Made by a program: the position numbers and the translations under genes. A DNA stretch of 64,000 bases, taken from positions 1 to 64,000 of the forward strand of contig CALRQP020000012.1 in the NCBI GenBank assembly GCA_943370355.1, given 5' to 3'. How positions within the stretch are numbered: the stretch's first letter is position 1; the number at the start of each line of letters is the position of its first letter. The notes beneath the pieces are model-generated. The model worked only from the letters and a program-made list of their open reading frames with translations. It was not told the DNA's origin and ran no database searches. Shown here in pieces: positions 8,291 through 16,989 of the stretch. Source of the DNA: JADCGM01 sp943370355 (GTDB taxonomy: Bacteria > Pseudomonadota > Alphaproteobacteria > Sphingomonadales > Sphingomonadaceae).

Positions 8291-9178
8291 ATGACCATCC
8301 GTTTCGACAATCGCGTTGCCATCGTCACCGGGGCAGGAGGCGGGCTCGGCCGCGAATATGCGCTGGCGCTCGCCGCGCGCGGCGCGAAGGTGGTCGTCAA
8401 CGATCTCGGCGGATCGCGCGACGGCACGGGGACGTCGGACGCGGCACAGAAGGTCGTCGAGGAAATCCGCAGCGCGGGCGGCACTGCCTATGCCAATGGC
8501 GGCAATGTCGCGAATTATGAGCAGATGGTCGAAATGGTCGCAAAGACCAAGGAACATTGGGGCCGCGTCGACATCCTGATCAACAATGCCGGCATCCTGC
8601 GCGACAAGACCTTTGCCAAGATGGAGATGGCCGATTTCCAGCTGGTGCTCGATGTGCACCTGACGGGATCGGCCAACTGCACCAAGGCGGTTTGGGACAC
8701 GATGCGCGAGCAGGCCTATGGCCGTATCGTTATGACGACGTCCTCGACGGGCCTGTACGGCAATTTCGGTCAGGCCAATTACGGCGCGGCAAAGATGGGC
8801 CTTGTCGGGCTCATGAACACGCTGGCGATCGAAGGCGCGAAATATAATGTCCGCGTCAATGCGATCGCGCCGGTCGCGGCGACGCGGATGACCGAAGATC
8901 TGATGCCCGCGGAAATCCTTGCGCGCCTCGCGCCGGACACCGTGGTGCCCGCGACGCTGTTCATGTGCAGCGAGGACGCGCCCAACAAGGCGATCTTCAA
9001 CGCTGGCGGCGGCGGATTCGAGCGGACCTATGTGACCATCACCAAGGGCATCCACCTGCATGGTGATGAGATGACCGTCGAGGCCGTGGCGGCGCGCTGG
9101 GCCGAGATCGGCGACCGCGAGGGTGAGATCGTGCCGGAGAATGGCTCGGCGCAGGGAGCGATGGCGCTGAGCGGCTGA
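8291..9178 (+). CDS. SDR-family dehydrogenase, (3R)-hydroxyacyl-CoA dehydrogenase-like
   Basis: A 295-residue classical short-chain dehydrogenase. The Rossmann motif is TGAGGGLG (13-20), followed by an extended loop VVVNDLGGSRDGTGTSD that is typical of the multifunctional enzyme 2/HSD17B4 dehydrogenase domain. NNAG stabilises the sheet, and the catalytic Tyr-x-x-x-Lys is Y164-K168 (YGAAK). The C-terminal tail after about 250 also matches that subgroup. Likely role: the 3-hydroxyacyl-CoA oxidation step in beta-oxidation of branched or steroid-like acyl-CoAs. The exact substrate is inference. Confidence 0.88.
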   Translation: MTIRFDNRVAIVTGAGGGLGREYALALAARGAKVVVNDLGGSRDGTGTSDAAQKVVEEIRSAGGTAYANGGNVANYEQMVEMVAKTKEHWGRVDILINNAGILRDKTFAKMEMADFQLVLDVHLTGSANCTKAVWDTMREQAYGRIVMTTSSTGLYGNFGQANYGAAKMGLVGLMNTLAIEGAKYNVRVNAIAPVAATRMTEDLMPAEILARLAPDTVVPATLFMCSEDAPNKAIFNAGGGGFERTYVTITKGIHLHGDEMTVEAVAARWAEIGDREGEIVPENGSAQGAMALSG

Positions 9179-9192
9179 CGGCTTGCACGCCC

Positions 9193-9230
9193 GTATTAAT
9201 CATGTAATACACCTCCCGATATTCGGGAGG
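9193..9230 (+). promoter_or_regulatory. Tandem hairpins, the second burying the Shine-Dalgarno
   Basis: Two abutting inverted repeats precede the membrane protein at 9236: GTATTA-6 nt-TAATAC (9193-9210) and CCTCCCGA-TAT-TCGGGAGG (9212-9230). The 3' arm of the second contains the only Shine-Dalgarno, GGGAGG, 5 nt before the ATG, so folding of the mRNA would block ribosome binding. It could also act as a terminator for the SDR gene, but there is no T-tract after it. Confidence 0.5.
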
Positions 9231-9235
9231 CATAA

Positions 9236-10264
9236 ATGATCGAACGGGCGGACCTCGACGCGGCAGTTGCCGCCAATGTCCTGACACCAGCGCAGCGTGA
9301 TGCGCTGACGGATTTTGCGCGCGGCAGGCAACAGGTGACGCTGGGCGCGGACGAGGAGCAGTTCCGCTTCATCTCAGGTTTCAACGATATTTTCGTGACG
9401 ATCGCGATCGGCCTCCTGCTCACAGCGGTCGGCTTCATCGGCGGGCAGTTCGCGCCCTGGGCCTCGGGCGCCGCCGTCGCGGTCGTCAGCTGGGCGCTTG
9501 CCGAACATTTTACGCGGGCGAAGCGCATGGCATTGCCGTCCATCATCTTGCTGCTGACCTTTGTCGGCAGCGTGTTCACGACGGTTGGCGCCTTCATCGT
9601 GAGTGCAGGCGGTGACCGGTCGGTCGGCATCGGCGAGGGCAGCATCTATGCAGTTCTCGCGGCCATCGCGGCGGGGATCGCTGCCGCCGCGCATTGGCGG
9701 CGCTTTCATGTGCCCATCACGGTCGCTGCAGGCGCTGCGGCGGCGTCGGGCGTCGTCGTGTCGGCGACCGCCGCGCTCACCGCGGGCAACGTCCAACTGG
9801 TGCTGGCGGCGACCGCGCTGTGCGGCGTCGCGCTGTTCGCGCTCGCGATGCGCTTCGACTTCAGCGACCGGACGCGGACGACGTTGCGCACCGATATCGC
9901 CTTCTGGCTGCACTTCTTCGCGGCACCCATGATCGTGCATCCGCTGTTCGTGTTGTCGGGCGTGCAGGGCGGTTTGGTGTCGACGGCGGAAGCGGTCGGT
10001 GTGGTTGCGGTCTACCTCGTGCTGACCGTCATCGCACTGGCGATCGACCGCCGTGCTTTCCTTGTATCGGCGCTGCTCTACATGGGATGGGCGGTGCAGG
10101 CGCTGTTCCGCGAGTCCGCACCCGTCGAGATGGGCTTCGCCTACACCGCGCTGGTGCTCGGCCTGTTCCTCGTGCTGCTGTCGGCAGGCTGGCGACCAAT
10201 CCGCGCCCGGGTCATGGCGATGCTGCCCGGCGAGTTGGGGGCGCGCCTCCCGGTCGCCGTTTGA
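9236..10264 (+). CDS. Polytopic membrane protein of unknown function
   Basis: 342 residues: a soluble N-terminal ~40-residue segment (ERADLDAAVAANVLTPAQRD, resembling the start of DUF2157-type proteins), then about ten hydrophobic helices from residue 45 to 325, with few polar residues inside them. No catalytic motif was recognised. The start is fixed by the GGGAGG-5 nt-ATG, which is itself inside a hairpin. Convergent with the SRPBCC gene. The DUF2157 comparison is a weak resemblance only. Confidence 0.7.
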   Translation: MIERADLDAAVAANVLTPAQRDALTDFARGRQQVTLGADEEQFRFISGFNDIFVTIAIGLLLTAVGFIGGQFAPWASGAAVAVVSWALAEHFTRAKRMALPSIILLLTFVGSVFTTVGAFIVSAGGDRSVGIGEGSIYAVLAAIAAGIAAAAHWRRFHVPITVAAGAAAASGVVVSATAALTAGNVQLVLAATALCGVALFALAMRFDFSDRTRTTLRTDIAFWLHFFAAPMIVHPLFVLSGVQGGLVSTAEAVGVVAVYLVLTVIALAIDRRAFLVSALLYMGWAVQALFRESAPVEMGFAYTALVLGLFLVLLSAGWRPIRARVMAMLPGELGARLPVAV

Positions 10265-10296
10265 CCTAAGCATGCGCCCGGTCAACATGCATGGAC

Positions 10297-10710
10297 TCAA
10301 TTGGTCTCTATGTGGCGCTTCATCGTCTCCAGTCCGGACCGCATGAGCGGCGAAAACTGATCGGCGAGGGCTGGCGGATAGACGTCGGCTATCCATGTCA
10401 CTCTGGAACTGTTGGCGTCCACCGCCATGACTTGCAGAGCGCCATTATGATAGCCGACGAAATCGGCCTCGATCGACCAGACCAACCGCCGGTTCGTCGC
10501 GTCGACGGTAATGATCCGCTCTCTGAGAACCACCCCTGAGGCAAATGTCACGATACGGACCTGCGGCTCGGTGCCCGCGTCGAGGACCGTATCGACCACA
10601 AAACCCGGTACCAGCCGGCTGTGGAGCTCCCCGACAGCGCTTACGGCGTCCCAGATATCTGAGGCGGGACGGCCGATTTGAATTTCATGATGAATGGACG
10701 CCATCGGCAA
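10297..10710 (-). CDS. SRPBCC-family (START/Bet v1-like) protein
   Basis: A 137-residue single-domain protein with the Bet v1-like pattern: a starting strand IHHEIQIGRPASDIWDAVSAVGEL, central strands with REROIITV-like content (VVLRERIITVDATNRRLVWSI) and a long C-terminal helix ending KRHIETN. The family holds hydrophobic ligands in a deep cavity; many members are polyketide cyclase/dehydrase-like or unassigned. Nothing in the context identifies the ligand. Confidence 0.8.
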   Translation of the reverse strand: MPMASIHHEIQIGRPASDIWDAVSAVGELHSRLVPGFVVDTVLDAGTEPQVRIVTFASGVVLRERIITVDATNRRLVWSIEADFVGYHNGALQVMAVDANSSRVTWIADVYPPALADQFSPLMRSGLETMKRHIETN

Positions 10711-10899
10711 TCTCCTGCTGCCCCGGTCGAATATCCGGCAGTGGCTCCCAATGCTGGCGACAATCGGACATCATCGCCGCGGCACCTGGGCTGGTGTTCC
10801 GTTAAAAGCTGACAGGCAGCGGTTACTTGCGACAGCTTCCCATCCGCGCGCCAATCCGCTTTGATGCGTCCCAATTAGAAACGTTCTCGGGGACTCATC

Positions 10900-12642
10900 A
10901 TGACGATAGCCGCTGCCGCGCCGACCTGGCCGGCCATGTCGATCGCGCAGGCACATACGTTGCTCACTGCGCCTGGCGCACCGTTCGAGATGGAGGAAGT
11001 CGTGATCCGCGGCGTGCCGACGCGGACGTGGAAGAATGCGCCGCCGACGCTGAAGGCGGTATTCCTCGCGGGCCGCGCGCATGGCAGCCGTATTTTTGTC
11101 GTGCATGAGGAGGAGCGGGTCAGCTTCGAGGCATTCTCGCGCGCGACGCTGGCCTTCGCGGCGCAGCTGGCAGCTGACGGTGTGACTAAGGGCGACCGGG
11201 TTGCGATTGTCATGCGGAACCTGCCCGAGTGGCCCGTGGCGTTTTTTGCAGCCGAGCTGCTCGGGGCGATCGTGACACCGCTCAATGCGTGGTGGACTGG
11301 GGAAGAGCTCGAATATGGTCTCATCGATTCCGGCGCGAAGGTGCTGGTCGTCGATATCGAGCGGCTGGCGCGGCTCGAGGAGCATCTCGCGAACTGCCCG
11401 GATTTGAAGCGGGTCTATGTCGCGCGTGCGACGGACGAGATCGCTCATCCGCTGATCCGGCGGATCGAGAGCGTGGTCGGGCTGCCCAACAGCTGGGCCG
11501 ACCTTCCCGAAGGCCATGTGCCCGACATCGAAATCCTTCCCGAGGACGAGGCAACGATTTTTTACACCTCGGGAACGACTGGACGGCCAAAGGGTGCGCT
11601 TGGCACGCATCGCAATATCGTCTCCAACATCATGGCCTCGGCCTTTTCGCAGACCCGGTCGATCCTGCGACGCGGGGAGACGCCGCCCGCGCCCGACCCG
11701 AATGCGCCGCAGAAGGCGACGCTGCTGTCGGTGCCCTTCTTCCACGCAACCGGCTGTTTCGCGGTGCTGTCGCCATCGCTGTTCGCGGGCGCGAAGCTCG
11801 TGCTGATGCGGAAGTTCGAGGCCGAGCCGGCGATGGCGCTGATCGAGCGCGAACGGATTTCCTCCTGCGGCGGCGTGCCGACGATCGCCTGGCAGCTGCT
11901 CGAACATCCCAACCGCCATAAATATGACCTGTCGAGCCTCGAAAGCGTCGCCTATGGCGGCGCGCCGTCGGCGGCGGAGCTGGTACGCAAGATCAAGGAT
12001 GTCTGGCCGAAGTCGATGCCCGGCAACGGCTGGGGGATGACCGAGACCAGCGCGACCTTCACCCATCACATGGCTGAGGATTATCTGGCGCGCCCGACGA
12101 GTTGCGGCCCGGCTGTGCCGGTCTGCGACATGAAGATCGTCGATCCGGTAACGGGCGTCGAACTGCCGCCCGGCGAGACCGGCGAGCTGTGGGGCAAAGG
12201 TCCGAATGTCGTCGTCGGCTATTGGAACAAGCCCGAGGCGACGGCGTCGACTTTCACCGACGGCTGGGTGCACACCGGCGACCTCGCGCGCATCGACGAG
12301 GAAGGTTTCTGCTACATCATCGACCGCGCCAAGGACATGTTGATCCGCGGCGGCGAGAATATCTACTGCATCGAGGTCGAGAACTGCCTGTACGACCATC
12401 CGGCGGTGATGGACGCAGCGCTGGTCGGCGTGCCGCACAGGACGCTCGGCGAGGAGCCGGGAGCGGTGGTTACGCTGAAGCCCGATGCCGAGGCGACGGA
12501 ACAGGAGTTGCGCGCACATGTCGCCGCGCATCTTGCGGCGTTCAAGGTGCCGGTGCGCGTGATCATCCAGCGCGAGACGCTGCCGCGCAACGCGAACGGC
12601 AAGGTCGTGAAGAGTGAATTGAAGAAGCTGTTTGTGCCCTGA
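10900..12642 (+). CDS. Class I adenylate-forming acyl-CoA synthetase
   Basis: Activates a carboxylic acid to its CoA thioester through an acyl-adenylate. 580 residues. The P-loop-like motif YTSGTTGRPKG is at about 221-231, the A5-type motif GWGMTETSA at about 376, HTGDLARIDEEGF at about 457, and the hinge/C-terminal catalytic lysine in PRNANGKVVK at about 563. These are all intact. A fatty, aromatic or steroid-side-chain acid could be the substrate. It ends just before a 15-bp hairpin shared with the convergent aminotransferase gene. Confidence 0.92.
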   Translation: MTIAAAAPTWPAMSIAQAHTLLTAPGAPFEMEEVVIRGVPTRTWKNAPPTLKAVFLAGRAHGSRIFVVHEEERVSFEAFSRATLAFAAQLAADGVTKGDRVAIVMRNLPEWPVAFFAAELLGAIVTPLNAWWTGEELEYGLIDSGAKVLVVDIERLARLEEHLANCPDLKRVYVARATDEIAHPLIRRIESVVGLPNSWADLPEGHVPDIEILPEDEATIFYTSGTTGRPKGALGTHRNIVSNIMASAFSQTRSILRRGETPPAPDPNAPQKATLLSVPFFHATGCFAVLSPSLFAGAKLVLMRKFEAEPAMALIERERISSCGGVPTIAWQLLEHPNRHKYDLSSLESVAYGGAPSAAELVRKIKDVWPKSMPGNGWGMTETSATFTHHMAEDYLARPTSCGPAVPVCDMKIVDPVTGVELPPGETGELWGKGPNVVVGYWNKPEATASTFTDGWVHTGDLARIDEEGFCYIIDRAKDMLIRGGENIYCIEVENCLYDHPAVMDAALVGVPHRTLGEEPGAVVTLKPDAEATEQELRAHVAAHLAAFKVPVRVIIQRETLPRNANGKVVKSELKKLFVP

Positions 12643-12653
12643 AAGTGGCCATG

Positions 12654-12686
12654 GCGCGTCCCCTCCCCGGCGGGGAGGGGACGCGC
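12654..12686. terminator. Bidirectional 15-bp hairpin
   Basis: A perfect inverted repeat: a 15-nt arm GCGCGTCCCCTCCCC (12654-12668), loop GGC, and the complementary arm 12672-12686. It fills the gap between two convergent genes (stops at 12642 and 12688), so it can terminate both. The CCCTCCCC/GGGGAGGG core recurs at 14217-14236 and, in altered form, at 44184-44310. Confidence 0.7.
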
Positions 12687-12687
12687 A

Positions 12688-13923
12688 CTATCCCGCGATC
12701 TGCCTCAACACCTCAATCGTCCGGTCTATCTCCTCGACCGTATTGTAATGACACGGCCCCAGCCGCACCAAGCCGCCCGGAATCGCCAGCCGGTCGGCGA
12801 CCTCCTTCGCGTAGAAACTCCCTGACCAGACGAAGATATTCTCTGCGGCCAACGCCTTCGCGACATCGGCCGACTCGTGCCCGTCGAGCGTGATCGCAAA
12901 GGTCGGCACACGCCCCGCCATGGTCGGCAGACCGTGCAGCTTCAATCCGCGCACCGTGCGGAACCCCGCCAGCATGCGCTCGCCCAGTTCGGCTTCATGC
13001 GCGCCGAGCACGGCCATCCCGGCGCGCAGCGCCGCACGCCGGCCGCCATTGGCACCGCCCATCGTCTCGCCGATCCAGGTGATATGATCGACCGCGCCCA
13101 GCGTGCCGGCTTGTCCCTCATAGGAGGGCGTGCCGGTCTCCAGCTTGGCGGCAGGCGGATCGTCAGTTGCGGGGCGGACCTTGTACGCGTCGAGGCCGGC
13201 AAGCAGATCCTCGCGGCCCCACAGAACCCCCTGATGCGGTCCGAAATATTTGTACGGCGACGAAACGACGATATCGGCGCCGAGGGCGGCGACATCGACG
13301 AGCAGGTGGGGCACCGCCTGCACCGCATCGACATGCACAAGCGCTGATGAATGGGCGCGCACGATCCGCACGATCGCTTCGATATCGTTGATCGTACCCA
13401 ATGCATTGCTCGCATAATTGACCGCGACGAGCCGAGTCCGGTCATTCAGCAGCCCCGGCAGCTGGTCGAGCCGGTAGGCCCAGGTCCCGGTATCGAAATC
13501 GAGCCAGCGCACCGTGAGGCCGATATCGCGCGCCAGATGCAGCCAGGGCGCGACATTGGCGTCATGATCCATGCGCGTCAGCACGATCTCGTCGCCCGCC
13601 GTCCAGCCGCGCGCCAGCGCCCGCGAACAGGCGAACACCAGTGTCGTCATGTTCGGCCCGAAGGCGATCTCGCTGCGCTTGCCGCCCATCAGGTCGGCGA
13701 CCGCCTCATGCGCCGCTTCGCTCAGCGCGTCGGTATCGAGCGAGGTGCGGAAATAGCCGCCGTCATTGGCGGTGCCGCTTTGCATATAGTCGACCATGCG
13801 CTGGACCGCCCGGTTGCACACCTGCGTGCCGCCCGGTGCGTCGAGGTAGATGCGCGGCTGCTCACCGTCGGTCACTGCCAGCGCCGGAAACTCTGCGCGC
13901 ACCGCGTCCACATCGTAGCTCAT
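12688..13923 (-). CDS. Class V aminotransferase, cysteine desulfurase-like protein
   Basis: A 411-residue PLP-dependent fold type I enzyme close to the cysteine desulfurase-like (TIGR01976) group. IYLDAPGGTQVCNRAVQRM starts the fold, GPNMTTLVFACSRAL and ILTRMDHDANVAPW form the substrate region, VHVDAVQAVPHLLVDV carries the PLP-binding Asp, and the Schiff-base lysine lies in SSPYKYFGPHQG. The SufS/IscS active-site cysteine loop is not evident, so sulfur transfer is unproven. It is not next to suf or isc genes, so its physiological substrate is open. Confidence 0.88.
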   Translation of the reverse strand: MSYDVDAVRAEFPALAVTDGEQPRIYLDAPGGTQVCNRAVQRMVDYMQSGTANDGGYFRTSLDTDALSEAAHEAVADLMGGKRSEIAFGPNMTTLVFACSRALARGWTAGDEIVLTRMDHDANVAPWLHLARDIGLTVRWLDFDTGTWAYRLDQLPGLLNDRTRLVAVNYASNALGTINDIEAIVRIVRAHSSALVHVDAVQAVPHLLVDVAALGADIVVSSPYKYFGPHQGVLWGREDLLAGLDAYKVRPATDDPPAAKLETGTPSYEGQAGTLGAVDHITWIGETMGGANGGRRAALRAGMAVLGAHEAELGERMLAGFRTVRGLKLHGLPTMAGRVPTFAITLDGHESADVAKALAAENIFVWSGSFYAKEVADRLAIPGGLVRLGPCHYNTVEEIDRTIEVLRQIAG

Positions 13924-13983
13924 GCTATTCCCTTGCCGCCCCGTCGCGCGATGTTAGGCTGTCCGCGCAAGGGAGCAAAGCAG

Positions 13984-14187
13984 ATGCGTACATCGGGCAC
14001 GGTCAAATGGTTCAACGACGCCAAGGGCTTTGGCTTCATTACCGCCGAAAGTGGCGACGACGTGTTCGTGCATTTCAGCGCGATCCAGGGCAACGGCTTC
14101 CGGTCCATACCCGAGGGCGCTCCCGTCGAGTTCGATGTCGTGCAGGGTCCGAAGGGCATGCAGGCGGCGAACGTCACCGTAATGTAG
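13984..14187 (+). CDS. Cold-shock domain protein
   Basis: A 67-residue single CSD protein that binds single-stranded nucleic acid. It has both RNA-binding motifs, KGFGFIT (RNP1) and DVFVHFSAI (RNP2), and the TVKWFNDAKGFGF start is canonical. The true start is the ATG at 13984, preceded by AAGGGAG; the frame is open far upstream only because of antisense coding. Divergent from the aminotransferase gene. Cold or growth-phase induction is usual for the family but not visible here. Confidence 0.95.
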   Translation: MRTSGTVKWFNDAKGFGFITAESGDDVFVHFSAIQGNGFRSIPEGAPVEFDVVQGPKGMQAANVTVM

Positions 14188-14216
14188 TCCGCCTCAGAGG
14201 GAAAAGGCGAACGCGT

Positions 14217-14236
14217 CCCCTCCCCTTGGGGAGGGG
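14217..14236. terminator. GC-rich hairpin after the cold-shock gene
   Basis: CCCCTCCCC-TT-GGGGAGGGG, a perfect 9-bp inverted repeat 30 bp past the cold-shock stop. It continues into GACTTGCGTAAAGCGAGC, similar to the inner arm of the palindromic element at 44184-44310, so it may be a decayed copy of that repeat used as a terminator. Confidence 0.55.
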
Positions 14237-14360
14237 CGACTTGCGTAAAGCGAGCGGGGGTGGGTTGGCGGCGGCACGGTCAGCGCCTACGTCCATTTCA
14301 TCAGGTGACGCAGCGCACACCTGCCTGCCATAGCCGCGCGAAGGACGAAGGAGCGACCCC

Positions 14361-15131
14361 ATGACCGACGTTGTGCTGCGCGAGACCGACGGTGCCGTGA
14401 TGACCATCCGGATGAACCGGCCCGACAAGCGCAATGCGCTCAACCGCGCGTCCTATACCGGTCTCTCCGATGCGCTCGATGCGGCAGCGGCCGATCCGGC
14501 GATCCGCGTCGTTGTGTTGACCGGAGCAGCCGGGCATTTCACCAGCGGCAATGATCTCGCTGACTTCCTTGCCGGCGACGAGGGCACGGGCGAGCGGCCG
14601 GTGGCACGCTTCCTGCGCACCATGTCGACCTATCCCAAGCCGATCATCGCGGCCGTGTCGGGCGTCGCGGTCGGCGTCGGCACGACGCTGCTGCTCCACT
14701 GCGATCTCGTCTATGCCGACGATACGGCACGGCTGCTGCTGCCGTTCGTCAACATCGGCCTGGTGCCCGAAAACGCGTCGAGCCTGACCTTGCCCGCCGT
14801 TGTCGGCATGGCACGGGCATCCGAAATGCTGATGTTCGGCGAGCCGCTGTCCGCCGCCGACGCCGAGCGCTACGGCATCGTCAACAAGGTGGTCGCGGCG
14901 GGCGAACTCGATGCGTTCGTTGCCGGGCGTGCCGCCAAGCTGGCGGCCCAGCCCGCGAATGCGGTTCGCGAGACCAAGCGGCTGTTGCGCCACGCCAAAA
15001 CGCAAACCGTCCCGGAACGGCTCGACGAGGAGGGCAAGGTGTTCGCGGCGGCGCTGACCTCGGGCGAAGCCCGCGAGGCGATGACGGCCTTCATGGAAAA
15101 GCGCGCGCCCGACTTCAGCCGCTTCGCCTAA
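14361..15131 (+). CDS. Enoyl-CoA hydratase/isomerase family protein
   Basis: 256-residue crotonase-fold enzyme that adds water to, or isomerises, enoyl-CoA. The oxyanion-hole segment GHFTSGNDLADF (about 56-67) and the second one AAVSGVAVGVGTTLLLHCDLVYA (about 98-120) are intact, and a glutamate is present at the usual catalytic place in NIGLVPENASSL. The start ATG is preceded by AAGGAG. Only 45 bp before the thioesterase start, so probably one transcript. Confidence 0.9.
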   Translation: MTDVVLRETDGAVMTIRMNRPDKRNALNRASYTGLSDALDAAAADPAIRVVVLTGAAGHFTSGNDLADFLAGDEGTGERPVARFLRTMSTYPKPIIAAVSGVAVGVGTTLLLHCDLVYADDTARLLLPFVNIGLVPENASSLTLPAVVGMARASEMLMFGEPLSAADAERYGIVNKVVAAGELDAFVAGRAAKLAAQPANAVRETKRLLRHAKTQTVPERLDEEGKVFAAALTSGEAREAMTAFMEKRAPDFSRFA

Positions 15132-15175
15132 CGCGATCCTTGCGTCCTGACGGCCCGAGCGGCAATGACGCCGGC

Positions 15176-16054
15176 ATGACAGACCCGAACCGCGCCGTTG
15201 TCGATGGACTCGTCGACCTGCTCGACCTCGAAGCGATCGAGCTGAACCTATTCCGCGGCAAGGCGACGCAAGAGGAGGGCTGGCGCCGCGTCTACGGCGG
15301 TCAGGTCATCGCGCAGGCGCTGATGGCGGCGATCCGTACCGTCGATGCCGACCGGCCCTGCCACTCGCTGCACAGCTATTTCATCCGCGCCGGCGATCCG
15401 GCCGCGCCGATCGTCTACACCGTCGACCGCGACCGCGACGGCAAAAGCTTCTCGACCCGCCGCGTCGTCGCGATCCAGCACGGCCAGCCGATCTTCAACA
15501 TGGCTTGTTCGTTTCAGGTCGTCGAAGATGGCTTGGAACATCAGCTTTTCGCCATGCCCGATTTGCCGGGTCCAGAGGGCCTGCCGAGTGAACTCGAACT
15601 CCGTCAGCAGCAGATAGCGCGCATCCCTGAGAATTTCCGCAAGCACTGGCTTCGCGAACGGCCCATTGAAATCCGCACCATCGAGCCGCGCGATCTGTTC
15701 GATCCCGGCAAGACCGACGCTGTCCAGCACAGTTGGTTTCGCATTTCCGCCGCAGTGGGGGACGCGGCGACACTCCATCAGGGTCTGCTCGCCTACGCGT
15801 CCGATATGACACTACTCGACACCTGTCTGTTGCCGCATGATATCAGCTGGCTGAACCCGAAGCTGCAAAGCGCCAGCCTCGATCATGCGATATGGTTCCA
15901 TCAGCCGTTCCGTGTCGACGACTGGCTGCTCTATGCGCAGGACAGCCCGCAGGCACACGGTGCGCGGGGCCTCAACCGCGGTTCAATCTACAGCCGCGAC
16001 GGCCGGCTCGTCGCGAGTGTCGCGCAGGAGGGGTTGATCCGCGTGCGGCGTTGA
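15176..16054 (+). CDS. tesB: Acyl-CoA thioesterase II
   Basis: Hydrolyses acyl-CoA to free acid and CoA. 292 residues with a double hot-dog fold: the first domain has ELNLFRGKATQEEGWRRVYGGQVIAQAL and CHSLHSYFIRAGDP; the second has DMTLLDTCLLPH, SLDHAIWFHQPFRVDDWLLY and a C-terminal GSIYSRDGRLVASVAQEGLIR. The ATG at 15176 is chosen over a TTG at 15140, since the family begins with a short lead into VDGLVDLLDLE. Follows the enoyl-CoA hydratase on the same strand. Confidence 0.93.
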   Translation: MTDPNRAVVDGLVDLLDLEAIELNLFRGKATQEEGWRRVYGGQVIAQALMAAIRTVDADRPCHSLHSYFIRAGDPAAPIVYTVDRDRDGKSFSTRRVVAIQHGQPIFNMACSFQVVEDGLEHQLFAMPDLPGPEGLPSELELRQQQIARIPENFRKHWLRERPIEIRTIEPRDLFDPGKTDAVQHSWFRISAAVGDAATLHQGLLAYASDMTLLDTCLLPHDISWLNPKLQSASLDHAIWFHQPFRVDDWLLYAQDSPQAHGARGLNRGSIYSRDGRLVASVAQEGLIRVRR

Positions 16055-16128
16055 GGTTGCGTAGACGCTAACCGTCACGATTCCGATCGAAGCGGGGCAG
16101 GGATCCCGCTCCACAGGGAGTTGGTCCG

Positions 16129-16488
16129 ATGTACATTGCAGGCCTCATCATCCCCGTCCCCGCCGCCAATATCGACGCCTATCGCCGCTGGGCGGAAAAC
16201 AGCGCGCGCATCTTCAAATCCTATGGCTGTCTTGAGATCGTCGAATCCTGGGAGGATTATGTCCCGGACGGCAAGCATACAGACTTCCTCCGCGCCGTGG
16301 CTGCGCAGCCGGGCGAGAAGATCGTGTTCAGCTGGCAGATCTGGCCCAGCAAGCAGGCGCTCGACGAGGCGGAAGAGCGCATGCATGCCGACGCCGTGCT
16401 GGATGTCGACGGCGAAATCCCGTTCGATGCGAAGCGGCTGATCCACGGTTGCTTCACGCCAATCTCGACGATGGGGCGTGAACCTTAA
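16129..16488 (+). CDS. DUF1428 family protein
   Basis: A 119-residue ferredoxin-like/dimeric alpha-beta barrel protein. It matches the DUF1428 pattern: MYIAGLIIPVPAANIDAYRRWAE, a WEDYVPDGKHTDF centre and FSWQIWPSKQALDEAEERM. No enzymatic function is known for the family and no catalytic residue set is apparent. Monocistronic here. Confidence 0.88.
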   Translation: MYIAGLIIPVPAANIDAYRRWAENSARIFKSYGCLEIVESWEDYVPDGKHTDFLRAVAAQPGEKIVFSWQIWPSKQALDEAEERMHADAVLDVDGEIPFDAKRLIHGCFTPISTMGREP

Positions 16489-16585
16489 CGCAACTGATTT
16501 GATCGCTGCAGCGGGTAAATTCTGCGGGCCGGGATAAAAAGCGCCGCACGGCACGTTATATGCTTCAACTGAGTGGAGGCATATC

Positions 16586-16948
16586 ATGGGGACCTATTTT
16601 GCAATCGCAGCTGTGGCACTGATCGCGGCTGGTCCGGCATGCGCCGCCGACTGGTGGCTGGTCGATGGCGAGATCGGGTCGAGCAAGGCGGTGTTTGTCG
16701 ACGCCGAGAGCATCTCACGTACCGGCGAGACGGCCCGCTACGCCGTGTTGACCGCCGATGTATCGGGCGGCCAGCGCGCGACGCAGGTCGAAGCGCGCTG
16801 CGGCATCGACAGCGACGCCGCGGCCAAGTTCGCCTGTGCTACTGACGAGCAGCGCATGGAGTCGGCGATGATGCTTGGGGACATGACCCCGCAGGCCGTC
16901 GCAACCCTGCTGTTCAGTGGCCGGTCGGTCGACGGCAGCGGCGGGTAA
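16586..16948 (+). CDS. Secreted hypothetical protein
   Basis: 120 residues with a clear signal peptide (1-20, cleavage after CAA near ADWW). The mature part is a small alpha/beta-looking protein with two cysteines (CGIDSD and KFACAT) that could form a disulfide in the periplasm. A strong GTGGAGG lies 7 nt before the ATG. No family recognised; the pattern WWLVDGEIGSSKAVFVDAESI resembles surface-adhesin-like (CpnT/DUF-type) periplasmic proteins only loosely. Confidence 0.7.
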   Translation: MGTYFAIAAVALIAAGPACAADWWLVDGEIGSSKAVFVDAESISRTGETARYAVLTADVSGGQRATQVEARCGIDSDAAAKFACATDEQRMESAMMLGDMTPQAVATLLFSGRSVDGSGG

Positions 16949-16989
16949 CTGGCTACCTCCGGTAAATCGCTGCGGCACCGCCGCGATTG

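Noticed and set aside
6908..9061. 717-codon reverse-strand open frame opposite the MscS and SDR genes
   Set aside because: No domain, Arg/Asp/His-rich composition typical of antisense of GC-rich genes; the forward genes are clear families.
10771..12531. 586-codon reverse-strand frame opposite the acyl-CoA synthetase
   Set aside because: Antisense shadow; the forward frame has all adenylate-forming motifs.
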